Shown here: positions 1-7,862 of the stretch, one piece after another
Numbering within the stretch: position 1 is the first letter of the stretch
How the letters are laid out: the number at the start of each line of letters is the position of its first letter
NCBI GenBank assembly: GCA_017941355.1
Contig: JAGAWN010000157.1
Coordinates: 1 to 45,941, forward strand
Direction: 5' to 3'
DNA length: 45,941 nucleotides
Source: Ruminiclostridium sp.
GTDB taxonomy: Bacteria; Bacillota; Clostridia; Oscillospirales; Ruminococcaceae
Made by a program: the position numbers and the translations under genes
The notes under the pieces: generated by a model
The model's input: only the letters and a program-made list of their open reading frames with translations
Database searches by the model: none
Told to the model about the DNA's origin: nothing

Positions 1-110
1 GCTTTATCGGCGACAACGAAAATGACTGTCCCGATCTGTCCGACCACAAGAGCTGCGGACTTGTTATGATCTCGCCTTACGAGGAACTTGCGAAGGAGGC
101 GGGTGAATGA
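1..110 (+). CDS. 3' end of an upstream gene, probably DUF58 family (partial)
   Basis: An open frame enters from the left edge and ends at TGA 108-110; about 35 C-terminal residues are visible, ending in SPYEELAKEAGE. It overlaps the next start as ATGA, so the two genes are translationally coupled. In many bacteria a DUF58 protein with a von Willebrand-like fold lies directly before a membrane transglutaminase of the kind that follows, often after a MoxR ATPase. The DUF58 assignment rests on that context only, because too little sequence is visible to identify a domain. Confidence 0.55.
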   Translation, partial: FIGDNENDCPDLSDHKSCGLVMISPYEELAKEAGE

Positions 111-2305
111 GCATACTGTATGATATAATTAATATCCTGCCCTTTTCACTGCTTGCGGCCATGCTCTTCGGCTCTTATACCGGTATGCCTGAGGACAGCG
201 CCGCAGGCTTTATCATCTGCCTCGCTCTTTCCCTGCTGATAATATCCCTGCGCGGTATGAAGCGGAAAAACAGGCTCCGCGGTATCTGTATCGCAGCAGT
301 ATTCATCATCGTGCTGACGATAGCCGCGGGAGAAGAGAACCGACAGCTTTTCCTGAAGGAATACCTCTGGGTGCTGCACATCATCTTCCTCTCTGCTGCG
401 GCGCTCATAACAGGTATCCTTGCGTTGCGGAATATATGGATAAGGCGAGCCGCCGCAGCAGCCCTGCTGATATACGCCGCCGCGGGTACAGTGCTTTCGT
501 GGGAGATAAGCAAGGAAGCATTCGCTCTGATATGCTTTATCGTCCTCGTACGTATTGCCGAGGAGATACAGCGCGGCTGGGTAAAATCCGGAAGCCCTGA
601 CATAAAAGCACATATAACAGGCATATCCCCGATGCTGATCGCTGTATGCCTTATAACGTATCTTGTTCCTGCCCCTGCCGAGCCTTACGACTGGCAGTTC
701 GCGAAAGATATATACAACAATACATCGTCTTTTCTCAACAGAATATATGGCTATATCACCCATCTTTCCGACGATTACGGCAGTATCGGCTTTTCCGACA
801 GCGGCACATTTCTTGCGGGTCTGCAAGGCAATGACGAGGAAGTACTGCGTATCGAGGTAGGAGATCCGGCAGTAAAAGAAGTCCGGCTCACAGGCTGCAT
901 AAGCGGTGATTTCACCGGTAGGGAATGGGTATTCGACACCGATACGGAAAGCGATAGCAGAATGACAGACACGGCGGAGACTGCCTGCGCTGTCAGAAAA
1001 TATGCCGGAGCCGCACAGTCCGATCTGCTCCGGAACACCAATATGTACTTTAAGTCCTTTATGTACAATACAAAGTACATTTTCTCCCCCGAAAAGATAC
1101 GGCTTGCAAAAACAAAAGAGAAGCTTCCGGGGATAAGCGAAAGAAACGGCAGCATCATCACGGAGCAGAGACTCGGCTATAACGACAGCTATCTGATCTC
1201 ATGCTATGTGCTAAATTACAGTTCTCCCGAACTGCCGGAGCTGCTGGAAAACGCCGAGCCGATCACCGAGGACGAATGGGAGCAGACAGCGAAGGCGGAG
1301 AACATTTCCGATAATGACGGATATTCTTTCGGGGATCATCAGGAATACATCTCCTGCATATACGAAAAATACTGTATCCCGCGCGGCTTGTCGGAGCGGG
1401 CAAAAGCAGTCATCAATGATATAAAAAACAGTTCTGACAGCAGATACGGGAGAGCGAAAATGCTCGAAGCTTATCTGAAAAAGCTGGAGTATTCCACGGA
1501 TACCGGAGCCCTGCCCGATACCGTCACGGACGCGGGGAGCTTCCTCGATCATTTCCTGTTCACATCAAAAAAGGGCTGGTGTATGCACTTTGCCACAGCA
1601 TTCGTGCTTATGGCTGACGAAATGGGCATACCCTGCCGGTATGTGCAGGGCTATACCGCCAAACGCGATATCAGCGGAGATATGATCGTGAAGCAGAGCA
1701 ACGCCCACGCATGGCCGGAAGTATATTTCGACAATGTGGGCTGGGTCGCGTTCGAGCCTACGCCGGGATTCGCTGTTCCCGTCGGCTGGGGCAGATACGA
1801 AAGCACTGCCAACACGGATAACGACACGATCGAGACGGATACCGCCGAAGATGCCGACGAAGAGAGCGACATCTCCGAGGGATCGGCACAGACCGGCATC
1901 GACCCTATGATCTTCATTATTCCCGCAGCCGCAGTCGCCGTATCTCTTCTGATCTTCTATATCATCAGCCGTTTCGGCTCCCGCAGAAGGTACGAACAAA
2001 TGACCCCGCAGGAAAAATTCACATACCTGACTAAGCAGGATATCCGTCTGCTCGGACTACTCGGCTTTTCACTCCAAAACGGCGAGACGCTGTCGGAATA
2101 CTATGACAGAATAATGCGTTCCGAAAGTCAGGACATAAAAGAGCAGATCGGTTTTATCCCACTTTATGAAACGGTACTGTACTCCGACAGAGAGATCACC
2201 GCCGATGACATCGAACCTGTTGAAGCTGCGCACAAAACTCTGCGTGAGCTCGCAAAAAAGAGCAGTCTCAGATCAAGACTGCTGCTGATGATACGGGAGT
2301 ATTGA
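107..2305 (+). CDS. Membrane-anchored transglutaminase-like protein (TgpA-type)
   Basis: 732 residues. About six hydrophobic helices occupy residues 1-205, followed by an extracytoplasmic region, a transglutaminase core, one more membrane helix near 604-625 and a cytoplasmic tail resembling DUF4129. The core shows the expected active-site pattern: GWCMHF with Cys492, NAHAWPEV with His534, and GWVAFEPTPG, where Glu550 sits at the usual Asp position, as is common in clostridial members. The family acts at the cell surface; its physiological substrate is mostly unknown. The ATG overlaps the TGA of the preceding gene (ATGA), indicating an operon with the probable DUF58 gene. Family is confident, exact role is not. 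Confidence 0.85.
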   Translation: MSILYDIINILPFSLLAAMLFGSYTGMPEDSAAGFIICLALSLLIISLRGMKRKNRLRGICIAAVFIIVLTIAAGEENRQLFLKEYLWVLHIIFLSAAALITGILALRNIWIRRAAAAALLIYAAAGTVLSWEISKEAFALICFIVLVRIAEEIQRGWVKSGSPDIKAHITGISPMLIAVCLITYLVPAPAEPYDWQFAKDIYNNTSSFLNRIYGYITHLSDDYGSIGFSDSGTFLAGLQGNDEEVLRIEVGDPAVKEVRLTGCISGDFTGREWVFDTDTESDSRMTDTAETACAVRKYAGAAQSDLLRNTNMYFKSFMYNTKYIFSPEKIRLAKTKEKLPGISERNGSIITEQRLGYNDSYLISCYVLNYSSPELPELLENAEPITEDEWEQTAKAENISDNDGYSFGDHQEYISCIYEKYCIPRGLSERAKAVINDIKNSSDSRYGRAKMLEAYLKKLEYSTDTGALPDTVTDAGSFLDHFLFTSKKGWCMHFATAFVLMADEMGIPCRYVQGYTAKRDISGDMIVKQSNAHAWPEVYFDNVGWVAFEPTPGFAVPVGWGRYESTANTDNDTIETDTAEDADEESDISEGSAQTGIDPMIFIIPAAAVAVSLLIFYIISRFGSRRRYEQMTPQEKFTYLTKQDIRLLGLLGFSLQNGETLSEYYDRIMRSESQDIKEQIGFIPLYETVLYSDREITADDIEPVEAAHKTLRELAKKSSLRSRLLLMIREY

Positions 2306-2369
2306 CCGGTATGCCGCGTGAACGGACGGAAGGAGTCTTTCAGAGATGCCTGAAATAATTAATCTCTCC

Positions 2370-2625
2370 TCAACAAGCCGACGCAAACGGCTTGTCAAAA
2401 AAACATAAAATCCAACGAATGAAAAGTCTCAAAAGCTTGTCAGCATTCATAGCAATAATAGGCGGCGGAATTGATGACTTTGTTGTGTTTTCAAGTTTAA
2501 AGCGGATAATCCCGAGAACGAACTTGTGCTTTGCGAGGCTGAACTTGCGCTCGACTCAGACTTGACGCAATGGACTGCGCACATAGCTTTTTTCTTTCAA
2601 ATAGTTTTTTTATAGGTTCCCTATA
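2370..2625 (-). pseudogene. Decayed IS5/IS1182-like transposase C-terminus with one IS end
   Basis: Minus-strand translation of 2370-2555 gives VERKFSLAKHKF, then LGIIRFKLENTTKSS and a hydrophobic tail. This is the pattern of the C-terminal end of IS5/IS1182-group DDE transposases (VEREFSL..KR.YG......KLE.T). A frameshift/stop at 2556-2558 separates it from MRSPLRQ in the adjacent frame, and everything upstream of that is gone. The right boundary carries an IS-like end reading GGGAACCTATAAAAA on the minus strand (about 2607-2621). Related ends occur at 15370 and 27104. The 375-bp stretch between genes 2305 and 2680 holds nothing else apart from the cotJ terminator. Confidence 0.6.
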
Positions 2626-2636
2626 TTTTTATTCGT

Positions 2637-2673
2637 ATAAAAAAATAGTCAGCGCCCGTTCAGGACGCTGACT
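2637..2673 (-). terminator. Intrinsic terminator of the cotJ operon
   Basis: AGTCAGCG (2647-2654) pairs with CGCTGACT (2666-2673). On the minus strand it is followed by a run of T residues (A run on the plus strand at about 2637-2646), 7 bp after the cotJC stop. Confidence 0.8.
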
Positions 2674-2679
2674 TTTCAA

Positions 2680-3237
2680 TTATTTTATCTTGCTCTGGAG
2701 TTTGTTGAGAAGCTCACCGAAACGCTGGAAATGGACTACCTCGCGTTCGCGCAGATAGCGTATCACGTTGGTAACGTCCGGATCGTCGCTCATTCGGAGA
2801 ATAGCGTCGTAGGTTGCGCGGGCTTTCTGCTCCGCCGCCATATCCTCCATTATATCTGCTATCGGATCTCCCTTGCTCTGGAGATACGCTGCGGTGAACG
2901 GAACGCCTGCCGCGCTTGCCGGATAAACGCCGTTTGCGTGGTCGATATAATAATCCCCGACACCGTATTTGTCGAAGCTGCGCGCTCCCTCACCCTTAGT
3001 GAGCTGCGTTACTATGCTTCCGACCATTTCGAGATGTGAGAGCTCTTCGGTGCCAATGTCGGTGAGCAGTGCTATACCGCTTTTGTCGGTCTGGGCAAAG
3101 CGCTGGGAGAGGTAGCGGAGTGAGGCACCAAGTTCTCCGTCCGGACCGCCGTACTGACTCAGAATATAACTCGCCAGTCTCGGGTTCTTATTGTTTATCT
3201 TAACAGGTATCTGCGTCATTTTAGTGAAAATAAACAT
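2680..3237 (-). CDS. cotJC: Spore coat protein CotJC (manganese-catalase-like)
   Basis: 185 residues, full length for the CotJC/manganese catalase family. Ferritin-like di-metal ligands are visible in EELSHLEM, AEQKAR and EREVVHFQRF. CotJC is an inner spore-coat component in Bacillus and Clostridium, and clostridial homologues have catalase activity. The start is fixed by AGGAGG seven bases before the ATG. It is the last gene of cotJA-cotJB-cotJC and ends at a strong terminator. Probably expressed in the mother cell from the sigma-E-like promoter at 3776-3806. Confidence 0.93.
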   Translation of the reverse strand: MFIFTKMTQIPVKINNKNPRLASYILSQYGGPDGELGASLRYLSQRFAQTDKSGIALLTDIGTEELSHLEMVGSIVTQLTKGEGARSFDKYGVGDYYIDHANGVYPASAAGVPFTAAYLQSKGDPIADIMEDMAAEQKARATYDAILRMSDDPDVTNVIRYLREREVVHFQRFGELLNKLQSKIK

Positions 3238-3249
3238 ACCGTGACCTCC

Positions 3250-3513
3250 TTATGCCATTTTCTGCGACGGCCATACGCCGACGAGCCATTCCCAATCATC
3301 GTCGCAGTCCGATGATGCTGCGACAAGCGGATAGCAGCGTTTCTCGAAAGCGTCAAAGCAGGCTTTCGCGTTTGCGGCGGCTTCCTCGTACATACGCAGA
3401 GCCTTGGTGTCGTCGGGGTGGGTATCGAGGTAGAGGTTGAGGTCGGTCATATAGAACATAGCCTCGCTTACCTTACGCAGAAGCTGTGCGGCAGTCAGTG
3501 TATTACTTGCCAT
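3250..3513 (-). CDS. cotJB: Spore coat protein CotJB
   Basis: 87 residues matching CotJB: an N-terminal helix with LLRKVSEAMFYMTDLNLYLDTHP, then YEEA...CFDAFEKRCYPL and a Trp-rich end (WEWL..VWPSQ). The ATG at 3513 follows an AGAGGGGG ribosome site and overlaps the end of cotJA by 11 bases, so it is translationally coupled. The frame stays open upstream, but a longer protein would run antiparallel to nothing known and would duplicate cotJA sequence. CotJB is needed with CotJA for coat incorporation of CotJC in Bacillus. Confidence 0.92.
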   Translation of the reverse strand: MASNTLTAAQLLRKVSEAMFYMTDLNLYLDTHPDDTKALRMYEEAAANAKACFDAFEKRCYPLVAASSDCDDDWEWLVGVWPSQKMA

Positions 3514-3697
3514 CGTAAAGCCCCCTCTCATATTCTCCGATACCGATATCGAGTTCCGGGAAGATCGTACCCTGCTGTATAGCGCGTTCCGGAGTATAGA
3601 CCCTACCGAGTTTCTGATTCGGCACATACGCATAGCCGACTTTACCGCATGACGTGTCGTAAGCCGATTCAACGCGTGTGCAATCGTTGTTGTACAT
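3503..3697 (-). CDS. cotJA: Spore coat-associated protein CotJA
   Basis: 64 residues with the CotJA hallmarks: a Tyr/Pro-rich stretch (AYVPNQKLGRVYTPERA) followed by QQGTIFPELD. First gene of the cotJABC operon, with AAAGGAA upstream of its ATG. The sigma-E-like promoter lies about 80 bp upstream on the same strand. Confidence 0.92.
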   Translation of the reverse strand: MYNNDCTRVESAYDTSCGKVGYAYVPNQKLGRVYTPERAIQQGTIFPELDIGIGEYERGLYDGK

Positions 3698-3775
3698 ACT
3701 ATCAGTTCCTTTCGTGATTTTTGCCGTTTGGCTGTTTTAGTTTATGCGGCAGGGCAGGGGAGTGACACATAGATC

Positions 3776-3806
3776 TTTGTATGTAAAACTGCATAAAAAA
3801 CATGAG
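3776..3806 (-). promoter_or_regulatory. Sigma-E-like sporulation promoter of cotJABC
   Basis: On the minus strand CTCATGTT, then 15 bases, then CATACAAA. The known sigma-E consensus is approximately GTCATATT-N14/15-CATACAAT. Position, about 79 bp before cotJA, and the sporulation role of the operon agree. Confidence 0.6.
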
Positions 3807-3834
3807 CGGATTTGTGCAACTGTACAAATCTGCT
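3805..3834. repeat. 30-bp imperfect palindrome between divergent cotJ and cell-wall genes
   Basis: Two 15-base halves (3805-3819 and 3820-3834) match 12/15 as inverted repeats around a GATTTGT/ACAAATC core. A T-rich tract follows in the plus direction (3835-3852), so it could be an intrinsic terminator/attenuator in that direction. It could also be a regulator-binding dyad, since it touches the cotJ -35 region. No upstream plus-strand gene needs a terminator here. Confidence 0.45.
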
Positions 3835-3928
3835 TATTTTTTAAATTTTTTTCGGAAAACTTGTCACTAAACCTGTCTCAAAAGCGTTATTATATATGAA
3901 AGTATTCTGTGTGAAAGGAAGTTATAAT

Positions 3929-4675
3929 ATGAAAAAGAAGCTAAAATTGATCGCAGCCGCGCTTGCGGCAATTACCGCGCTTTCCTGCGCGTCTGTGACA
4001 GCTTTCGCGGACAAGCTGAAAACCGTTGACGTAGTTACATACCGTTATTCCGACAGCGGCGAGGCAAAGGGCAAATACACCGGCTGGGCGAAGAAGAAAA
4101 GCGGAGCGAGATACTACTACAAAGACGGCGTAAAGCAGATCGGCTGGCTGATGCTTGACGGAAAGGGCAAATACTACATAGACCCGAAGGATGGTATGCT
4201 TACCGGAATGAACACGATAGACGGCGAGCTGTACTATTTCGGGGTAGACGGAAAGTGGGATATGAAGAATTATGATATCGACAGTAAAACGTTTCCAATC
4301 GACAGCCTGTTTGATAAGCTTAGCGAAAAGCTTGACAAAAGGTGTTACGGCGGACTTATCTATGAGAACGGAAAATATGTTATACTGTCTGTCGGCGGGA
4401 AAGCTGAGGAGCAGGTGAAGGCACTGTTCCCGACCTATAAGAATTTCAACTTCCGCACGGTGAAGTATTCGCTGCACACGCTTGAAAAGGTGCGGACAAA
4501 GCTTGAAAAGGCACTTGCCGGAAAGTGGTACGGTAACGGTATCAACGTGGGTGAGAACAAGATAGTATTTGATGTCGATGAAAAGTATCTCGACGAGGTA
4601 CAGAAGTACATCGCGGATAACGGTTATTCTAAGTATGCGAGAGCCGAAAAGGGCTATCCGATAACACTTTTGTGA
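3929..4675 (+). CDS. Secreted cell-wall-binding repeat protein, paralogue 1
   Basis: 248 residues from ATG 3929, which has AAAGGAA upstream; a longer in-frame start at 3896 lacks a ribosome site. An N-terminal signal peptide ends in SVTAFADKL (signal peptidase I site AFA-D). Residues about 45-110 carry choline-binding-like cell-wall repeats (YTGWAKKKSG.RYYYKDGVKQIGW, KYYIDPKDGMLTG, GELYYFGVDGKWD). The C-terminal half (about 115-248) is unrecognised and differs in each of the four paralogues. First of four tandem genes at 3.9-9.65 kb. Probably surface-retained through the repeats; the effector function of the C-terminus is unknown. Confidence 0.8.
   Translation: MKKKLKLIAAALAAITALSCASVTAFADKLKTVDVVTYRYSDSGEAKGKYTGWAKKKSGARYYYKDGVKQIGWLMLDGKGKYYIDPKDGMLTGMNTIDGELYYFGVDGKWDMKNYDIDSKTFPIDSLFDKLSEKLDKRCYGGLIYENGKYVILSVGGKAEEQVKALFPTYKNFNFRTVKYSLHTLEKVRTKLEKALAGKWYGNGINVGENKIVFDVDEKYLDEVQKYIADNGYSKYARAEKGYPITLL
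3950..4092 (+). repeat. Duplicated coding segment (copy 1; copy 2 at about 4716-4868)
   Basis: The signal-peptide and first-repeat region of paralogue 1 is nearly identical at DNA level to that of paralogue 2, including an uninterrupted match from GCGCTTTCCTGCGCGTCTG through the signal-peptidase site. This indicates recent duplication or gene conversion restricted to the 5' ends. Confidence 0.75.
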
Positions 4676-4694
4676 AGAGAAAGGAATTATTTTT

Positions 4695-5834
4695 ATGAGA
4701 AAGAGTATCAGACTGACAGCAGCCGCGCTCGCGGCAGTTACCGCGCTTTCCTGCGCGTCTGTGACAGCTTTCGCGGACAAGCTCAAAACCGTTGACGGAG
4801 TTACATACCGCTATTCCGACAGCGGCGAAAAGATCGGCAAATACACCGGTTGGGCGAAGAACTCAAAAGGCAGGCTGTATTTTAAAAATGGCAGCAAGTT
4901 AAAGAACAAGTGGCTGAAAACTACGAGCGGAAAGTATTACTATGCCGGCAAGGACGGATATATGCGCACCGGCTGGGCTATGGTAAGGCGGAACGGGAAC
5001 GGGCTTTACAGCTATTTCAACGAAAAGGGCGTCTGGGACGGCAAGACCTACTGGCAGGGTTATCGGGTGCGTGATCTTGCGACACTTGCGAAGGATATTG
5101 ATTTCTTTGCGGGTGATACATTCTATTGGAATCTGAACAATCACGACGAACGCGAAATGCGTGAGTTTGATGATATCTACATTGTGCGTGAGATACTTAT
5201 GCAGGATTTGAACACTCCGCTGTCATGGGCAGAGTTCAACGATGACGAGATAGATCCTCCCGATGATGTCTGGCGCGACGGTACCTCGATAGTTATTCGC
5301 AGCTCGGTGACGAAAAACCTCGACCTTGAGTTTACAAAGGACGACGAAGGACATTCTTACGTATATAACCCGTGGTACGGTTTCGGAATGAGACTTTCGG
5401 ACGATGACGCGTATGATAAGATCGCGGAGACTGTCGGAGCGGACATAGACGGCGTTTTTGAGGACGATGATGATGCTTTTGATGAGCCGGAGCCGCTGGA
5501 GCAGCAGGAGATAAAGACAATGTTCAATGACTTTATAAAGTATAAGTCCGGTAAAGCAGGCTGGAACGGTGTCACCGCTGACGATCTCACGCTGGTAGCT
5601 TATTACGGTACATACAAGAATGGGGAAGTAGTTATAATCTACGGCAAAGATCGGGAGTTTACAGACGATTATTGGGAATATGACATAGGCGGCTATACTG
5701 TTTCCGTGTCAAGCGGCAGTTTTGAACTTCTGCTGCACAATAATGGTACCTTCATAGATATCCGCGAAGCTTACAAACAGGGACTTCTCACAAGAAGCGA
5801 TATCGAAATGATCGCTTACTTCAACTCGCACTGA
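4695..5834 (+). CDS. Secreted cell-wall-binding repeat protein, paralogue 2
   Basis: 379 residues. The signal peptide is almost identical to paralogue 1 (ALSCASVTAFADKLKTVDG), followed by three cell-wall-binding repeat units at about residues 50-115 (GWAKNSKGRLYFKNG, KYYYAGKDGYMRTGW, YSYFNEKGVWDGKTY). The rest is a unique acidic C-terminal domain with a stretch EDDDDAFDEPEPLEQQE near residues 257-275. It starts 19 bp after paralogue 1 and ends 14 bp before paralogue 3, so the first three are probably one transcript. No catalytic motif is recognised. Confidence 0.8.
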   Translation: MRKSIRLTAAALAAVTALSCASVTAFADKLKTVDGVTYRYSDSGEKIGKYTGWAKNSKGRLYFKNGSKLKNKWLKTTSGKYYYAGKDGYMRTGWAMVRRNGNGLYSYFNEKGVWDGKTYWQGYRVRDLATLAKDIDFFAGDTFYWNLNNHDEREMREFDDIYIVREILMQDLNTPLSWAEFNDDEIDPPDDVWRDGTSIVIRSSVTKNLDLEFTKDDEGHSYVYNPWYGFGMRLSDDDAYDKIAETVGADIDGVFEDDDDAFDEPEPLEQQEIKTMFNDFIKYKSGKAGWNGVTADDLTLVAYYGTYKNGEVVIIYGKDREFTDDYWEYDIGGYTVSVSSGSFELLLHNNGTFIDIREAYKQGLLTRSDIEMIAYFNSH

Positions 5835-5848
5835 CAGGGGGATACAAA

Positions 5849-7804
5849 ATGAAAAGGATCAGGCTTATAGCTGCCGCACTCGCGGCTGTTACCGCGCTTT
5901 CCTGCATGGATACTGCTGTATATGCGGAAAAATGGAATATAGAAAATGTAATCTCTGACAATGAGAAAGCCGAATATGAACAGATCTATTCGTCACTGCT
6001 GAAAATCACAGCCGGCAAGGGAACAGACGCTGACTGGAACATTATTGTTTCCGACGGAGACACGCCGGTAGGAGTGCTTTCGGATAAAGAGATCGGGCTT
6101 CTTAATGACGAAAACTCCGTAGTAAGTTTCAAGACCGATCTTTCACTTCTTAAACCCGATCATCTAAATTCACCCGATTTTCACTTGTACGCTTGTTTTA
6201 CACTTTATACATCAGCGTATGAGGCGTATTCCTGTAAAATTGAGATCAAAAAAAAGCAGTCGTTGACTGCCGGAGAGCTTTTTGAACAAGCCGGTGTTCC
6301 GAGCGGTGAGAAGATCACCGCTGTTATGGTCACGCAGGAAAACTCGCGGGACAAGAAATTCACTAAAGGTCAGCCGCAGGATTATAAAATTATCATCTGG
6401 GGTTATGAACCTATCATAACGGGCGTAAGCGTCTCTGCGGCTAAACAGAACGGCTGGTACACCTCAGCCGACGGTTCGCGGTATTACTACAAAAACGGGG
6501 TCAAGGTCAGAAACACCTGGATAAAGAACAAGAAAGGCGAGTACCGCTATCTTGGCAGCGACGGGCGCATGGTCACAGGCTGGTACGACGTGAAGCAAGG
6601 CAAGGAAGGACGTTTCAGCCGGTTCGACGATAACGGAGTATGGGACGAACAGACCTACTACAGCCGTTACAACGAGAATGAAGGCTTCGGGAATACTGTC
6701 ACGATCAAGGTGGCGCGAAATGAGATCATCAGCGAATCAATGTCGCGGTATCTCGACAACGGTCTCGGAAGTGAAAAGAAAGCGAGATCGTATGTTCTCG
6801 ATAATAACGAGTATGAGCTTGAAATTCCGCTGGCAGTCGCCGATCAGCTCACCGTCGGCGACAAGCTTATAGTCTCACCGAATGTCAAGCGCGGCGAAAA
6901 GGCTGACGGCGAATATCAGTACAAGCTTTGCATTCCGACGCTCTATTCTCCCAACAAGGGCGACGAAATGTACATATACAACAAGGACAGCGGCACAATT
7001 CTCAATAGAGTCACCGAAGCGCGCATGGAGCTGTTCAACAAGCTGCTCGTGCTTAAAAGCGGGAAACTGAAACTCGACATGATGTTTAGTGCTTACGGAC
7101 TTGACTGGGATTATCTGGAAAGCGAGGACTTCTATAAGGAACCGTACATTTATACACATATTCGCCGGGATAGTGACGGCAACAGGTATGATGAATATAC
7201 ATACGGCTTATTCGGCGGCAGCAATGAATTTAATGAGAAAACCGGAAAATACGCTTTCCGGAACAACATTTCTGAAAAAACGCTGAAAAAGCTGATGAAG
7301 AACAAGATCGCCGCGCATAAGGAAGAACTGGAACAGCACAAGAATGATGATGTTGACTGGTCAATGTGGGTAAGCAATATGGAACACCTCTGGCTCGATG
7401 TTACCGTCACCGAGATACCGGAGCTTCCCGAACCGTCCGAGCCGGCGGCTCCCGTGGAAGATGTGATAGTTCCCGCTGATGATGAAGTATGGTCAAGTTC
7501 GGACTCGATGAAGACTATCCCGGAGCAGTTCACCGATTACATCGTGCTTAGCGGAATGTACTATGTGAACATCGAAAATGAGCCGTCGTGGCAAAACACT
7601 AAATTTGAGAAGTCGATCAACTCCCCGGGAAAGATAACCGCAAATACAGACTCCCGCGTTGTATCGGAAATACCGTCGTGGCAGTCCGCGGCGAGCGTAC
7701 TTCCGGTAGGTACACAGCTTTGGTGGGCAAAGGGCAGGAACGACATTGTACTCGCAGAACTTGATGGTCGGCTGATACCTTATGTTAAAATGGTAGAGGG
7801 CTGA
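5849..7804 (+). CDS. Secreted cell-wall-binding repeat protein, paralogue 3
   Basis: 651 residues, signal peptide of the same family (LAAVTALSCMDTAVYA). Unlike its neighbours it has a unique ~175-residue domain before the binding repeats, which lie at about residues 201-268 (NGWYTSADGSRYYYKNG, KGEYRYLGSDGRMVTGW, RFSRFDDNGVWDEQTYY). A long C-terminal region follows, with a Pro-rich linker (PELPEPSEPAAPVED) near residue 520 and a final ~115-residue domain. No enzyme motif is recognised. The ATG at 5849 follows AGGGGGA. The shared binding repeats amid different flanking domains suggest module shuffling. Confidence 0.8.
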   Translation: MKRIRLIAAALAAVTALSCMDTAVYAEKWNIENVISDNEKAEYEQIYSSLLKITAGKGTDADWNIIVSDGDTPVGVLSDKEIGLLNDENSVVSFKTDLSLLKPDHLNSPDFHLYACFTLYTSAYEAYSCKIEIKKKQSLTAGELFEQAGVPSGEKITAVMVTQENSRDKKFTKGQPQDYKIIIWGYEPIITGVSVSAAKQNGWYTSADGSRYYYKNGVKVRNTWIKNKKGEYRYLGSDGRMVTGWYDVKQGKEGRFSRFDDNGVWDEQTYYSRYNENEGFGNTVTIKVARNEIISESMSRYLDNGLGSEKKARSYVLDNNEYELEIPLAVADQLTVGDKLIVSPNVKRGEKADGEYQYKLCIPTLYSPNKGDEMYIYNKDSGTILNRVTEARMELFNKLLVLKSGKLKLDMMFSAYGLDWDYLESEDFYKEPYIYTHIRRDSDGNRYDEYTYGLFGGSNEFNEKTGKYAFRNNISEKTLKKLMKNKIAAHKEELEQHKNDDVDWSMWVSNMEHLWLDVTVTEIPELPEPSEPAAPVEDVIVPADDEVWSSSDSMKTIPEQFTDYIVLSGMYYVNIENEPSWQNTKFEKSINSPGKITANTDSRVVSEIPSWQSAASVLPVGTQLWWAKGRNDIVLAELDGRLIPYVKMVEG

Positions 7805-7813
7805 AAAGAGGTA

Positions 7814-7842
7814 TTGAAACTGCACAGCAATTGTGATATAAT
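7814..7842 (+). promoter_or_regulatory. Sigma-A promoter of paralogue 4
   Basis: TTGAAA (7814-7819), 17 bp, TATAAT (7837-7842) just after paralogue 3. The gene at 7863 thus has its own promoter; its ribosome site is the GGGGGG run at 7851-7856. Confidence 0.8.
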
Positions 7843-7862
7843 GAAAAAAAGGGGGGCTGAAA

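Noticed and set aside
2370-2395. Inverted repeat CAAGCCG/CGGCTTG as a terminator of the transglutaminase gene
   Set aside because: No T run in the plus direction and it lies inside the transposase remnant; more likely part of the IS.
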